From: Cantharellus purpuraceus
Lineage: Eukaryota; Basidiomycota; Agaricomycetes; Cantharellales; Hydnaceae
Assembly: GCA_025174535.1 (NCBI GenBank)
Contig: JALBUN010000034.1
Span: forward strand, 1 to 64,000
Length of the DNA: 64,000 bases
Direction: 5' to 3'
Positions 43,742 to 54,654 of this stretch are shown here, piece by piece (the first letter of the stretch is position 1; each line of letters starts with the position of its first letter). Under the pieces are notes generated by a model, which was not told the origin of the DNA, searched no databases, and was given only the letters and a program-made list of their open reading frames with translations. Both the position numbers and the translations under genes were made by a program.

Positions 43742-44509
43742 TGTTGTTCCAGCTGCTGGACGTCTAGCTGCCGGACTTCTGGGGAGAAGGGAGAGGAGAG
43801 GGGGATTACAGGGGACAGGGGGGGGAACAGGAGCATATAGGAGGCTCAGGAGGTTTTGAGGGACAAAGGGGGTAAAGGAGGACGGTTACAGGAATGGAAT
43901 AGGGAACAGGAGAAGCCCCTGTGAGTTCCAGAACTTCCTGGACATTATTTTCACTTTTATTTTCATCATTTCATCATCATGGACACTTCCCCCCATCATC
44001 ATCTCATCATCCATCCCATCATTGACTCAGGACATTTACGAATGACTTCACTCATTCATAGGACTTAGTATCATATATAAATCACATCTGTAATGCACTT
44101 GAATAGACTAGAGAATTTCCTCTCACCTGTTTCTGTCTGTGTGTCTGAATCTATTCGTATCTGGAATATCTCCAGAACGAACGCGTATTTCTATTAGCTT
44201 TTGCATATTCTATTAGAATATTGCATATCCAACTCGAATCTCGAATTACGAAGCCATACAATAACTGGCTATTTTTCTATTAAGCATTTACTCTCATTCG
44301 AGTCATCTGCTCCTGATCCCTGCTCAAATTGTCAATATCTAGACGAAGATCACACCAAATCCCATCAAACTTCGTAGGAAGATACTACTCAAGTATATCT
44401 TCAATTCGACTACGCATACATCCAGTTCCCACTACTGCTCCACTTTCTATTCGACTTCTGCTCGTCACTACACTCCAGCAAAGCAATTATTTACATTATT
44501 CAAATAACA
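43742..44509 (-). repeat. solo LTR7 (LTR6 family)
   Basis: 768 bp, TGTTGTTCC...CAAATAACA as read on the plus strand, perfect TSD AATTC (43737-43741, 44510-44514). In reverse it aligns along its length with the LTR6 at 37087. It contains a 17-bp palindrome near 44210. Confidence 0.9.
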
Positions 44510-45064
44510 AATTCAGCATTGAAGCCCTTTTTGAGGACTTCTTGTCTCAAAGGTTCACACATTGCAGTCACAAACCTCTTCCTGAATGTGTATGCATCTG
44601 GCAGCATTATCATGCAACACACATACTTATCTAGGTTGTTCATTAATTTGTGAACGGTCCTTTGACTCTGCATTACAGAGTCAAACTTATTTGACACATG
44701 ATGATGTATCAGCGTGTGTAGGAATCTACACTGCAATCCTTGGATTGCAGTTTCCAGGGTCCAGTCTTGAACTATCCTGTTGTAGTGTTCTACATTTCTG
44801 CAGAACCATTCCTGGGCCTCGCCTTTAAGGTGAGTACCTAAGTACAATAGTTGAAACTTTGTACTTGATGGCCCAAGAAGATTATTCATCTTCAGCCATT
44901 GTAGCATCCCTGCTACAAAGATCTTGAACTCTTCAAGATCTGCACCTCCTGAGTATTGCTCAGGGGGTGACACCTTTATGCCAGCTTTGGCAAGTACAGA
45001 CTTCTCTGGGTCTGTATCTTTGTTATCAACTATGGCTACTTGTACCATGCAAGTAATGCTGTCA
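44510..45064 (-). pseudogene. element Z gag, retrotransposon Gag domain
   Basis: Open minus-strand frame of about 180 codons with the typical Gag core: Tyr-Ser-Gly-Gly-Ala-Asp-Leu-Glu-Glu-Phe, then Leu-Lys-Gly-Glu-Ala-Gln-Glu-Trp-Phe (near 44805-44830) and a Leu-Arg-Gln-Glu-Val-Leu segment. It continues in frame upstream of the LTR2 element, at 55187, across the TGTCA duplication. Perfect hairpins at 44661-44685, 44730-44751, 44901-44916 and 44919-44941 lie inside this coding region. Confidence 0.85.
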
Positions 45065-45589
45065 TGTTACGCACTAGGTCCGATTGGGGGTCAGAGATTG
45101 GGTTGGAGTTTGGGTTGGAGGTTGGGTTGGAGTCGGAGCACATCGTGGGAGTTGGGATGGACTTGGCTTCAGCTTATGTGCTGCGCCCTCACTAATACCA
45201 GTGTCCGAGATTTCAGAGACGGAGTATGACTTAGAGAGTTAGGATCAGACTTAGGAACTAGGCGTGATTCGATATTCGAACTGGGGAATGAAGTCACCAG
45301 TTGGGCAACTTAAATACATATTTTGAAATCTAATAATAATTACTCCGGTGATGGGTCTCTGAGGCCGACGGCCTTACATGAGTATGTCTGAGTCTGATGG
45401 GGATGGGTGTCTGGGTTCCTATGGTGATGCTGATGCATCAATTGGAACCGGAGATGGATGGGCGGAATCAGCAGTGACGATCAGACAGGGAGATGGAGAC
45501 AGTGGTTTCCAAATGGAGTATAGATTTCATGTGCGGGGATCTGAGTGGATCGGATGGGGATCTGGACGTTAATGAATATAGTCATAACA
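45065..45589 (-). repeat. 3' LTR2 of copy 2
   Basis: 525 bp, TGTTACGCAC...GTCATAACA as read on the plus strand. The adjoining internal sequence (45590-45612) reads on the minus strand AAATGGGGAGATAC, a plausible polypurine tract. Confidence 0.93.
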
Positions 45590-45691
45590 GTATCTCCCCA
45601 TTTAAGGCCGAGCCCCTGAGGCCTCATGTCTGTGGATTGAATAGGTGAGACGGTTGGGTGCAGTCAGAGTTATACTGGGGGTCTGGAGACA

Positions 45692-45697
45692 TATAAA
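45692..45697 (+). promoter_or_regulatory. TATA box of the antisense accessory gene
   Basis: TATAAA 34 bp upstream of the in-frame ATG at 45731 (another in-frame ATG is at 45707), on the strand opposite to gag-pol. It suggests the accessory gene has its own promoter rather than using the LTR. Confidence 0.55.
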
Positions 45698-45795
45698 AGG
45701 AGGGGCATGATTGAGGTCTTATCCTCAACGATGTCAAACCCTTTGGCAAGCATGAGTGTGGCTGAGCTTGAGCAGCTGCTCTTGGCCCGACGGAA

Positions 45796-46110
45796 AGAAG
45801 AGGAGGAGGAGTGGAAACGGAAAGAGGAAGAGGAAGCAGAATGGAGACGGAAGAAGGAGGAGGTGGTGGAACGGAGACAGAAGGAGGAGGAGGAGGCGGA
45901 ACGGAGACGGAAGGAGGAGGAGGAGGTGGAATGGAGACGGAAGGAGGAGGAGGAGGCGGAATGGAGATGGAAGGAGGAGGAGGAGGCAGAATGGAGACGG
46001 AAGGAGGAGGAGGAGGCAGAATGGAGACGGAAGGAGGAGGAGGAGGCGGAATGGAGATGGAAGGAGGAGGAGGAGGCAGAATGGAGACAGAAGGAGGAGG
46101 AGGCAAAAGC
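45796..46110 (+). repeat. 30-bp coding tandem repeat (Glu/Arg/Trp)
   Basis: About nine units of 30 bp encoding Lys-Glu-Glu-Glu-Glu-Ala-Glu-Trp-Arg-Arg variants inside the accessory gene. Copy 1 (35230-35550) has the same repeat with different unit order. Confidence 0.9.
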
Positions 46111-46127
46111 CAAGAGAGCTCGCAGGG

Positions 46128-47582
46128 TGTATGGGAACTGGTTTTCCCTTAAAAAGATCTTGTTTAAAGTCCCAAAACTGTACAATTTCGCTTCATGGCC
46201 TTAAAATATCAGCATATATCTGCTGCTTTCTCTTGATTCAGGGCCATTCAAATATTCTCTATTTTTTCATATTTTTTTGGGAATTTTCCATGCAGAAATG
46301 AGTCTACAAACTTATTGTTCTGCTGGGCGAAGTTTTGGGACCCACATGGACCCACAAACCTTCGCAGATGTCAGCAGCCTCAAAGTCAGCCGGAGTCACC
46401 CGGACAACTGACTCATTGTCGATCACATGACTCATTTCAATCTCCGACTCAATCTGGTCACCACTGCCAGTAAATGCTCAATATCTTCGCAACCACTGCA
46501 CCTCCTGACTCCATTTTCAGTGGAGAGTTCAATAGAAGCCATGCCTACCCATAGCTGTGCTAATCAGCCTGGGAAACGAAGTATTGACCGAGTTATTTGA
46601 GTAATGGTGACTCATGCAATGACTCCTGCCATGACTCATGCTATGACTCCTTCCATGACTCATACCATGACTCCTGTGATTACTCATACTATGACTCCTG
46701 CTCTGAGTCACACTATGACTCCATCCATGACTCATGCCATGAGTCAGAGCAAATCCAAGCAGCTCATTGGCTAGGAAACTTCCACCCCCTTCTCACATAT
46801 TCCACTAGCTTCCAGTAGTTTCCATCTATTAATAGGTAGAAGTTTCCAGTAGTATTAGTCAGCTCCTGTAAATACAATATAAAAGGAGCCCATTCTGCCT
46901 CTGAATAAATAACCATTTTTCTACCCCATCATTTGCACATCAGTGTGACTAGAGTGACATACAGTGTCATCCTCTATATCTCAGTAACTGTTGATTGTCC
47001 AGTTCAAGGGTCGCTTACAGTTGTGTAACTGTATTCGATTGCACTCGAAGTAGTGATTGTCCTGCTTTGGGCGTGAGTGTAGTATCTACCTCGCGTGACT
47101 ACGAATCTACAGGGTGAGATTGTCTGTCGATAGTCCTGCCATTAGTGCTCTTGTTTAAGTTACTAGTGTGTACTGCCTTTGCAGAGCATTAGAATCTTGA
47201 ACTCGTGTGAAGCAGTTGCTAGACTACTTCACACATCGCTGTTACCCGCTTCAGAGTGTCACTGGTTGGACGGTTGGATTCATCCACCTACTTCCTCTAG
47301 CCTCTAAGTGCATTCCCCTCTTTTTGGAATATCTGGACCCCTAAGCGTCCGTGAACTCTAGACTCTGGAAGTCTTATTCATTCCCTACTGCTAAGAAACG
47401 TATTACCTTCCTGCGTATCGTCTGCATTGACCATTACAACGGATTGTAACCAAAGTACAAACGTTAAATCGTTTCTGGAGTTGTGCTGCAGTAGGATTTG
47501 ATATTCTTCTCAGCTGTTCATTCACGGAATTGTGGTGATTTAGAGTTTGCCCTAACACCATAATTTTGCGGGTTCCAAAACA
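46128..47582 (+). repeat. solo LTR1b (B) with TGACTCA array
   Basis: 1455 bp, TGTATGGGAACTGG...GGTTCCAAAACA, TSD CAGGG (46123-46127, 47583-47587). Contains eight perfect TGA[C/G]TCA heptamers (first bases 46409, 46428, 46608, 46632, 46656, 46704, 46728, 46740) and a TATA-like run near 46880. Confidence 0.93.
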
Positions 47583-48204
47583 CAGGGTAAAAGAACTTGC
47601 GGCAGTGATGGAGGCCATGAGACTGAAGGAAGGGGAGGAGCAGGCGCACGAGCTAGAGGCTGCCATGGAGGTAGAGGAGGAGGTGACCAGGGCAGGGGGA
47701 ACCAGCCACCCAGGAAGTCCGAGTGTGCCAATACGGACAGGGGCTCCAGAAGTCACCATTATTTCCGTTACGTGGTCAGAGACAACTCACCCGACAACTG
47801 TCACTGCGGTTGACTTGCTGTTACGTCCATGGGTACGGCCATTGTTTGGGTTGGATGTGGCTGAGGAAGATGAAGCGGCGGAGGCAGAGAGAGTGGAGGT
47901 GGAGGCAGACCCTGATGCCAATATGGAGCTCGACACAAATGCGGAACCCGAGGTGGGTGTGGATGTCGGAACAGATGTGGAGCCGGATCCAACTTTGAAT
48001 TGTTACGAGGAAATGGCTTGGGTAGCCACAGTCAAGGCTCATAAAAGAGTGTGACCACCAAGAAAAACCTTGACGTCGCGGTCTTTTCATTGAAGGTGTA
48101 CCTGAGTGTGGATATGGAGAAGCAGGAGGTGGATTGGAGGGTCATATGGTGTAAGGCGGAGAGTCGCGTTTTGGCGACCCATAAGAAGGAGCTGCATGTT
48201 GCTA

Positions 48205-48769
48205 GACGCTTGTTCAGAAATACAACAAATACGTATATACAACCTATTTTCCTCAAATTTTATACAATACACTTCAATTCAAACTTATTTTCATATTTCA
48301 ACATGATTCTCAAATTTTACACAATATACTAGATTAAAACATATTGTGATATTTTGGCATAATTCTCAAAAATAATTGTTTTTTCCCCATTTAGTGGTGG
48401 CAACTCTCTTGAAGGAACATCCAAATATCATTGATTCTTTCTTATACAATACTTGTAACATAATTTGAACTATCTTTAATCCCCACCTGGTATTTGTATA
48501 TCTAAATACCCTATATAATACCAATTATATTAATACAGACATTCCTATTATATCCATGTAAATGATTATGTTCATCTCAACCAAATATCTCATCTTTTAA
48601 AGTTTATTAAAATATAGAATATATGTTTATATTTATGAAAATTTCACACATCTGAAATCTTTCAAGATATCCAAATTATAACTCCCTGGCTTTATGTATC
48701 ATTGAAATTCTGATGTATATCTCATATACATCAGAATATTGTATACTGACATGATTCCGAACAAGCGTC
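48205..48769 (+). mobile_element. MITE copy 5 (565 bp)
   Basis: Perfect terminal inverted repeats GACGCTTGTTC / GAACAAGCGTC, 3-bp duplication CTA (48202-48204, 48770-48772). The uninterrupted site is visible in copy 1 of the accessory gene (around 34603), which confirms the boundaries. Confidence 0.94.
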
Positions 48770-49518
48770 CTAGGTCAGTGATCCAGCTTTGCAAGCGCAA
48801 GATGGAGAAGGCAGCAGCAGAACAGCAGGACAAGGAGGAGGAGAGGGAACATTTGGAGGCCGCAGCGAGAACGGGCGGACCACCCAAGGCTCTGGCTCCA
48901 ACGGAGCCATTTGGCAGACCTGGCGTAACTTGCGACTTATGTTGTGATGCGGGTGTGGAGTGCATGTGGCCTACCGGCCCAACTTGCTGACTTTGGTCCT
49001 GCGATCATTGTCAGGGTCAGAAAGGAGGGTGTAGGATCAATGGGAAGTTTGATCCCCGGAGTCGGAGTGTCAAGCCCCGACTAGTGGTACAAGGAGGGGC
49101 AGAGAAAGAATCAGAAGGTCATCCAACCAAAAAGAGGCAGACGGAGATGGGTGCTGTGGCAGCTGGGGGTAGTGGCGTCGGATCAGAAGGGGCAACGACC
49201 GGTGCAGGTACTGGGTGCATCTCTGCACCCAATAGCACCGTGGGCCAGCTTATCAGGCTGGTTAACCTGCAGTCAGAGCACCTCCAGCGGATGGAGGGGT
49301 TGCTAGTGGGCTTGGTGAAAATGATGAAATGGAAGGAGGTTCTGGAGGGTCGTTGGACAGCTGAGTTACATCAGTTGCGGAAGTTCATGGCCCTGTTGGA
49401 CGAGGATTCGGACATGGGAGATGAGAAGGATTGGGTGTCAGATGTAGAGAGTGATGAGGAGTTGGAGATGGAGCCTGAGGTAGATAAGGGAAAGGGGAAA
49501 AGGAAATGTGATGTATAA

Positions 49519-51343
49519 AATAAAAATGAAAATGATTATAAATTTTGGAGCGGAGAAAAATGAGGCGGAGTGATTCCTTTGGAGCTTTTTGGGCAGGCAT
49601 GTAGTTTCCCTTGACTTGTAATAAAATGGTGATGTGAAATAATAGAATTAGCATTAGTAATTGAACTTAAAGATTCATAAGGGGGCCAGGTTTGTCTGGA
49701 TAAGCGGAGTGAAAGTCGGAGACAGATTCAGATGTGTGATCGAGTTTGGACACAGAGATCCATGAGGACTCTTCATCGGTGCCTTCGTACCCAGTCCATT
49801 TGACTAAGTACTGGAGCTTGCACTTGTATCAACAGTCAAGTCCAGGATCTCAGAGATCTCATATTTGTTGTCTCCTTCGATGATGATCAGGGGAGGTGGG
49901 GGTTGCATGTGACTGGAGATCTCATTCGTGGTAGTGGGTTCGAGCATTGATATATGGAAGACCGGATGAACTGCTCAGAAGTGGTCCAGGAGGTGGAGGG
50001 TGAAGGACCTGCTGCCTGCACAAGCAATGACCTCATAAGGACCTAAGTACTTCTCAGAGAGTTTCTTTGATGGGCGGGTGGTCCGGAAGTGTTTGGCCTT
50101 AACGAATACTTTGTCTCCAATTTGCAGGTTCAGAGCCAGAATGTGGTGTCGGTCTGCGGAGACTTGATATTGTTTCTGGGCATCGGAGATGGTCTCTTGG
50201 AGATGTTGGTGTAGTTCATTGAGGTCGGTTACGAATTGGTGGGCTTTGGTGGAGGCAAGTTCTTTCTCAGATGGTAGCCTTTATTAGCAAGAATGGAGAG
50301 ATGCCAGTAGTCACGTTCAGAGCGTTGTTGTAGGCAAACTCTGTGATCGGAAGTAGATCAGCCCAGTTGTCTTGTTGATAGTTACAATAGACTCAGAGAT
50401 ATTGTTCCAGGGACTGATTCATTTGTTCCATTTGTCCATCTCCTTCAGGATGGTATCCAGAGGTGAAGTGAAGTTTCATGTCAAGAGCCTTTCCTAGTGT
50501 GCAGAAGAAGGAGGACACGAACTCTGAGCCCCGATCGGATGTGACATGCGATGGGACTCCGTGTTTAGAGAATATGTGGAGAACGAACAATTTGGCTAGC
50601 GAGGTGGAGGTGATGGTGTCATGCGTCAGAATGAATAGTGACTGTTTGGTGAACCTGTCAACAATCACAAGTATGGTGTCGTATCCGAGTGATGGGGGGA
50701 GCTTCTCTATGAAATCCATGGAGATGGAGTTCCATGGTTGCTCTGGGATCGGAAGTTGCTTAAGCGTTCTGTAGGGTTTGTGCCTTTGCGATTTTGAGCA
50801 CATACATGTGGTGCAGGAGTTACAGTAGTGTTGAATGTATTCCCGCATTTTTGGCCATACATAGTCTCATTGGATTAATCCTTGTGTGTGATTTTGCCTG
50901 AAGTGGCCGGAGATTGGGTGATCATGATAATACTGCAAAACTCAGAGTCAGAGGCCGTTGGCGTCAGGGACGTATATCTGGTTGTTGTGTCGGAGGTGTC
51001 CTTCGGGGTCAAGTGCCCACTTTGGATCGGAAGGGTTGTCCAAGTGTTTCACTGCAACAGGATCAGATCGGAGAGATGAGCGGATGTTGGGGTGGAGTTG
51101 GTCAATGTCCATAATGGTGACAGCTTGGAGGGTGGGAGTCATGAGGGTGGATGCTTGTAGGGACGATGCCAGCTGCTCGTTGGTGAACACAGGACAAAAG
51201 TTGTGTGGGTTTACAGTGGCGTAGTCGCTATTCCCCTCTTTAGGGTAGACATCCCAGTGTCTAGTTAATGCATTGGGCTTTGCTCCGAGTCAACCAGGAT
51301 GGAAACAGATAATGAGATTGAACTGAGACAGGTATTCAGACCA
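49519..51343 (-). pseudogene. LTR2 chromovirus integrase and chromodomain, copy 2
   Basis: Minus-strand remains of integrase (best frame 50848-50393: Cys-X2-Cys, Ser-Met-Asp-Phe, Thr-Ser-Asp-Arg and a Gly-Gln-Met-Glu block where Gln-Thr-Glu is usual) and, at about 49970-49690, the chromodomain, broken by frameshifts. Sequence is collinear with 24901-26110 plus 32525-32863 of copy 1. TGA codons sit at CGA positions. Confidence 0.8.
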
Positions 51344-52560
51344 TCAGACTTGTCTCCAGGTGAGTAGTTTCATTGTGGAGAAGTATTCCAAGTTCTTGTG
51401 GTCGGTTATGACGTCCACCGGATCGGAGGGACCTTCAAGGTAGTGTCTCCATATCCGGAAGGCTTCATATATGGCAAGGAGTTCTTTGTCATGGACATCA
51501 TAGTTCAGTTTGGGGGGCGTAAATGTACGTGAGTGAAAAGTGATCAGGTGGACTTGTCCGTCATCTGGAGAGATGATGGACAGGATCACGGCAAGTGCAT
51601 AGTCAGAGGTGTCGGTCTCTAATAGGATAGGAACATCTGGAACCCAATGAGTCAGTATTGGAGCGGAAGTAAAGGCCTTCTTCAAGGTCTCAAAGCTCTG
51701 TCTACATTCATCAGTGAAATTCCATTGGGTACCCTTCCTAGTGAGTCGGGTGAGCGGAACGGTGATATCGGAGTAGCCGTGAATGAAGCGGCACTAGAAG
51801 TTGGTGAACCCTAGGAAGGACTGTATGTCCTTGATTTTCCAGGGTTCTGGCCATTCCTGTATGGCTTTGATTTTGTCATCAGACATTGTCAATCCTGTCA
51901 GGGAGAGGATATACCCTAGGTATTCAACCAAGTTGGAGTGGAATTCGCGTTTGTCAGCACAGGTGAAGAGGCCATGCTTTCAGAGACGTCAGAGTACCTC
52001 TCAGACATGTGTCCGATGTTCTTCTTCATTGTCTGAATATACCAGAATGTCGTCTAAGTAAATGAGGATGGTCACATCGAGGAGGTCGGCAAAGGTATCA
52101 TTCATGAACCTCTGGAAGGTGGCCAGCACATTGGTTAGTCCGAAGGGCATGACGCACCACTCGAAAGATCCATATCATGTGCGGAAGGTCGTTTTCCATT
52201 CGTCACCTTCTTGGATGCGGACTAGATGGTAGGCATGTTGGAGATCTATTTTGGAATAGATCTTAGCCTTTTGAGGACTCTCAAGTAGGTCCGCGGTGCA
52301 GGGTATCGGGTATCGGTCTTTCTTGGTGATCTTGTTAAGTCCACAGAAGTCGACGCATAGATGGAGTGATCTGTCTTTTTTGCAGACAAATAGGACCGGA
52401 GCTCCATGAGGAGATAGGGATGGGCAGATGAAGCCCATGGCCAAGTTCTCATCTATGAATGTTCGGAGAGCCAGTAGCTCTTTTTGGGATAGCAAGTAAA
52501 TAGGGCCAAGTGGAGGGGTGGAGTTGTCATCCAGTTTGATCTTGAGATCGTATGGTCAGT
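51344..52560 (-). pseudogene. LTR2 chromovirus RT and RNase H, copy 2
   Basis: RNase H frame 51685-51344 (Leu-Leu-Glu-Thr-Asp...Thr-Asp-His-Lys-Asn) and RT frame 52495-52175, with degraded sequence between them that includes the Tyr-Leu-Asp-Asp region near 52060. Ends in TGA at 51344-51346, which copy 1 shares. Confidence 0.83.
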
Positions 52561-53192
52561 GTTCCGCTAGAGAGTCAGCTTTAGACTTGCTGAACATGTC
52601 AGTGAACTCATGATACTCCTTGGGAACCATAGAGAGGTCCGGTGGAGTTGATCGGGTGGAACGAGTGGCAAGGAATATTGGATCAGAGAGGTGGACCTGG
52701 AATGTGTGAGAGCCATCCAGTTTGCTTAGTCTGGCGAAGACCATAGCGTCCACCATCAATATAAATGGAGGGGTAGACGGAGTATCTATCAGAGCGGAGT
52801 CAGCAGAGGCGGAAGATAATTTCACACCTATAGTTGCTGGTGACGTCAGGGATGACACAGCCTGTGCTGGAGAATGGAATGTGATATGGCCCAATGCCCA
52901 GTCAATCAACGGATTGTAGTGGGTGAGCCAGTTATGTCCAAGAACCACAGAACAGCTGGAGTCAAGCGGAGTAACATAGAATGTAAGGGTCTGGATTTCT
53001 CTGACAGAAAAACGGATAGACAGATCTATAGCTCGTGAAATAACAGCATTAGTAGTGCCATCATAATTGGAGTGGTATCGGAGTTATGGTGTATGTATGG
53101 AGTTTATGTAAATCGGAAAAAAAGGAATTGAGGAAACAGTGAGTAGAACCGGAGTCAATTAACACTTGAATAGCAGTATCAGGAATGGAGTC

Positions 53193-53381
53193 AGAGTGGA
53201 TGAGGAGGGTAAGGGAGTCGGAGTGGACGAGGAGGGTAAGGGAGTCAGAGTGGATGAGGAGGGTAAGGGAGTCGGAGTGGACGAGGAGGGTAAGGGAGTC
53301 AGAGTGGATGAGGAGGGTAAGGGAGTCGGAGTGGACGAGGAGGGTAAGGGAGTCAGAGTGGATGAGGAGGGTAAGGGAGTC
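53193..53381 (-). repeat. 27-bp tandem repeat, seven units
   Basis: Seven 27-bp units in which two variants alternate strictly, making a 54-bp higher-order unit. On the sense strand it encodes Asp-Ser-Leu-Thr-Leu-Leu-Val-His-Ser variants. The plus-strand frame is also open but is a shadow. Confidence 0.92.
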
Positions 53382-53479
53382 GGAGTGGGAAAGAGCGGAT
53401 GCGTTCAGGCAGACCTTGCCTGTTGTATGGGGAGTACCAATGCAGCCCTCAGCCCGTACGGAGGCTATAGGACTGCTTA

Positions 53480-53490
53480 CTATTTTTTTT
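53480..53490 (-). promoter_or_regulatory. candidate -1 frameshift site, copy 2
   Basis: On the minus strand, A8 directly followed by the gag stop TAG, exactly as in copy 1 (22763-22773). Confidence 0.6.
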
Positions 53491-54622
53491 GGTCCATCGC
53501 TTTAGCGTCGGACTTGTCCGTTGTGGCGTTGGCGGTGTGGCCCTTTGCCTTTGCTGCAGATGAGGTTGCCTTGTTGCAATCCTTGGCTTGGTGACCAGGC
53601 TTTCCACAGAACAGACAGAGGTTGTTGTCCATGCGGCGCTGGCGTTCCTGCTGGGTGAGTTTTCCATCCTTTCCCAGCTTGGTGGAGAGGTCCGGAGTAC
53701 CCTTGCAAGCTCTGGAGTTATTGCTGGTGCCGGAATTGTTCTGACTGGAACCAGAAGTGGCAGCGTTACCAGTGTTTGACTTCTGGCCTGAGTTGGCAGT
53801 GGCCCGCTTATCGGAGCCCTTGTTGGACTTTGGGGTCTTGTCCGATGATTTGTCTGATTTGTTATTAGCCGAGTTCTCACGGGAGACCTCAGATTGACGT
53901 TCCCAATAACGGGTGTCGATGGATTGGGCGAGCTTGCAGAGGGTAGACAAAGTATCCGGCTTACCGACGTGTGATATCTCGTCCTTGATGCGGGATGGGA
54001 GTCCGACATAAAATTGGCATCGGAGTGTGGCGTCACCCCATTGGACTTTTGGAGCTAGCTGCTGGAAACTCACAATGTATTTTGCGATTTTGTGATTTTC
54101 CTTCATCCAAAGTTGATCGAGTTCATTCTCGGCATTGGCCTCGGGGTTATAAGGACCAAAAGTGGTCCGAAGTTTGGAGATGAAGTCGGAGTAGTCCTCT
54201 GACCATATTGGGTCATTGGAGTCGTCCATGAGTGCTGGCTCAAAGTAGTCCAGTGCGGTGCCCTTGAGATAGGACATGGCGAAGGTGACCTTCGCCCGAT
54301 CGGATGTGAATGCATCGGGGCGGTCATAGAAATTCAACTGGCATTGCACCAAGAACGGCTGGAGCCTTCGTGGATCGGAGCCATCGAATGGATCAGGTTC
54401 TCGGACCTTGGTCTGGGACTTAGGGGCTTGTGGGTTACGGATGCTGCTAGCGAGCAGGGAGATGGCTTGTGCCAGATTTGGAGAGGGCGGGGTGTCGTCT
54501 TCTTCATTGACAGCCTCTATGTGGTCCATTGGTTCTTCGACGACCTCGGGAATGGTGTCGATGCTGGGGGTGGGCACCTCGATGGTTCGTGCGTGTTCGG
54601 AATTGGCAGTGGATCATGGCAT
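53480..54622 (-). pseudogene. LTR2 chromovirus Gag, copy 2
   Basis: By comparison with copy 1 the native start is the ATG at 54622. Its third codon is TGA here (CAA in copy 1, so CGA ancestrally), which leaves an open frame of 365 codons from 54577. Contents are an acidic N-terminus, a Gag domain (about residues 60-210), a Ser/Asn/Lys-rich linker and a zinc knuckle Cys-Leu-Phe-Cys-X4-His-X4-Cys near residue 335. Gag would form particles. The only visible defect is the early TGA. Confidence 0.88.
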
Positions 54623-54654
54623 TAGTAGGAGTGAGTGTGGCAGTTCGAATATAC

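Larger units (their letters stand above)
45731..49518 (+). pseudogene. antisense accessory gene of the LTR2 chromovirus, copy 2: coiled coil plus Zn2Cys6-like cluster
   Basis: Runs opposite to gag-pol. Coding segments are 45731-46127, 47583-48204 and 48770-49518, separated by a solo LTR1b (46128-47582) and a MITE (48205-48769). Product order is a short N-terminus, about nine 10-residue Glu/Arg/Trp repeats (coiled coil), an acidic segment, a Lys-rich region, a second helical region, a cysteine cluster Cys-X2-Cys-X6-Cys-X12-Cys-X2-Cys-X6-Cys (48931-49032) matching the Gal4-type Zn2Cys6 spacing, then an acidic tail and a Lys/Arg terminus ending at TAA 49518. Faults are a 14-bp deletion near 48052 and a TGA at 48988. 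The same gene occurs antisense in copy 1. Inference: a nuclear or DNA-binding regulator of the element. It could instead be a captured host gene. Confidence 0.72.
52556..53490 (-). pseudogene. LTR2 chromovirus protease region, copy 2, with expanded repeat
   Basis: Collinear with 22764-23441 of copy 1, including the Val-Leu-Gly-His-Asn-Trp-Leu motif near 52940. A 27-bp unit present once in copy 1 is expanded to seven units here (53193-53381), upstream of the active-site segment. A frameshift near 53060 separates the two halves. Confidence 0.8.

Noticed and set aside
53193..53381. Regularly spaced repeat as a possible CRISPR array
   Set aside because: Units are contiguous with no spacers and encode a peptide repeat in a retrotransposon. 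The organism is eukaryotic.
53185..53594. Plus-strand Glu/Gly repeat ORFs
   Set aside because: Shadow of the 27-bp repeat inside the minus-strand gag-pol. No homologue, and absent from copy 1.
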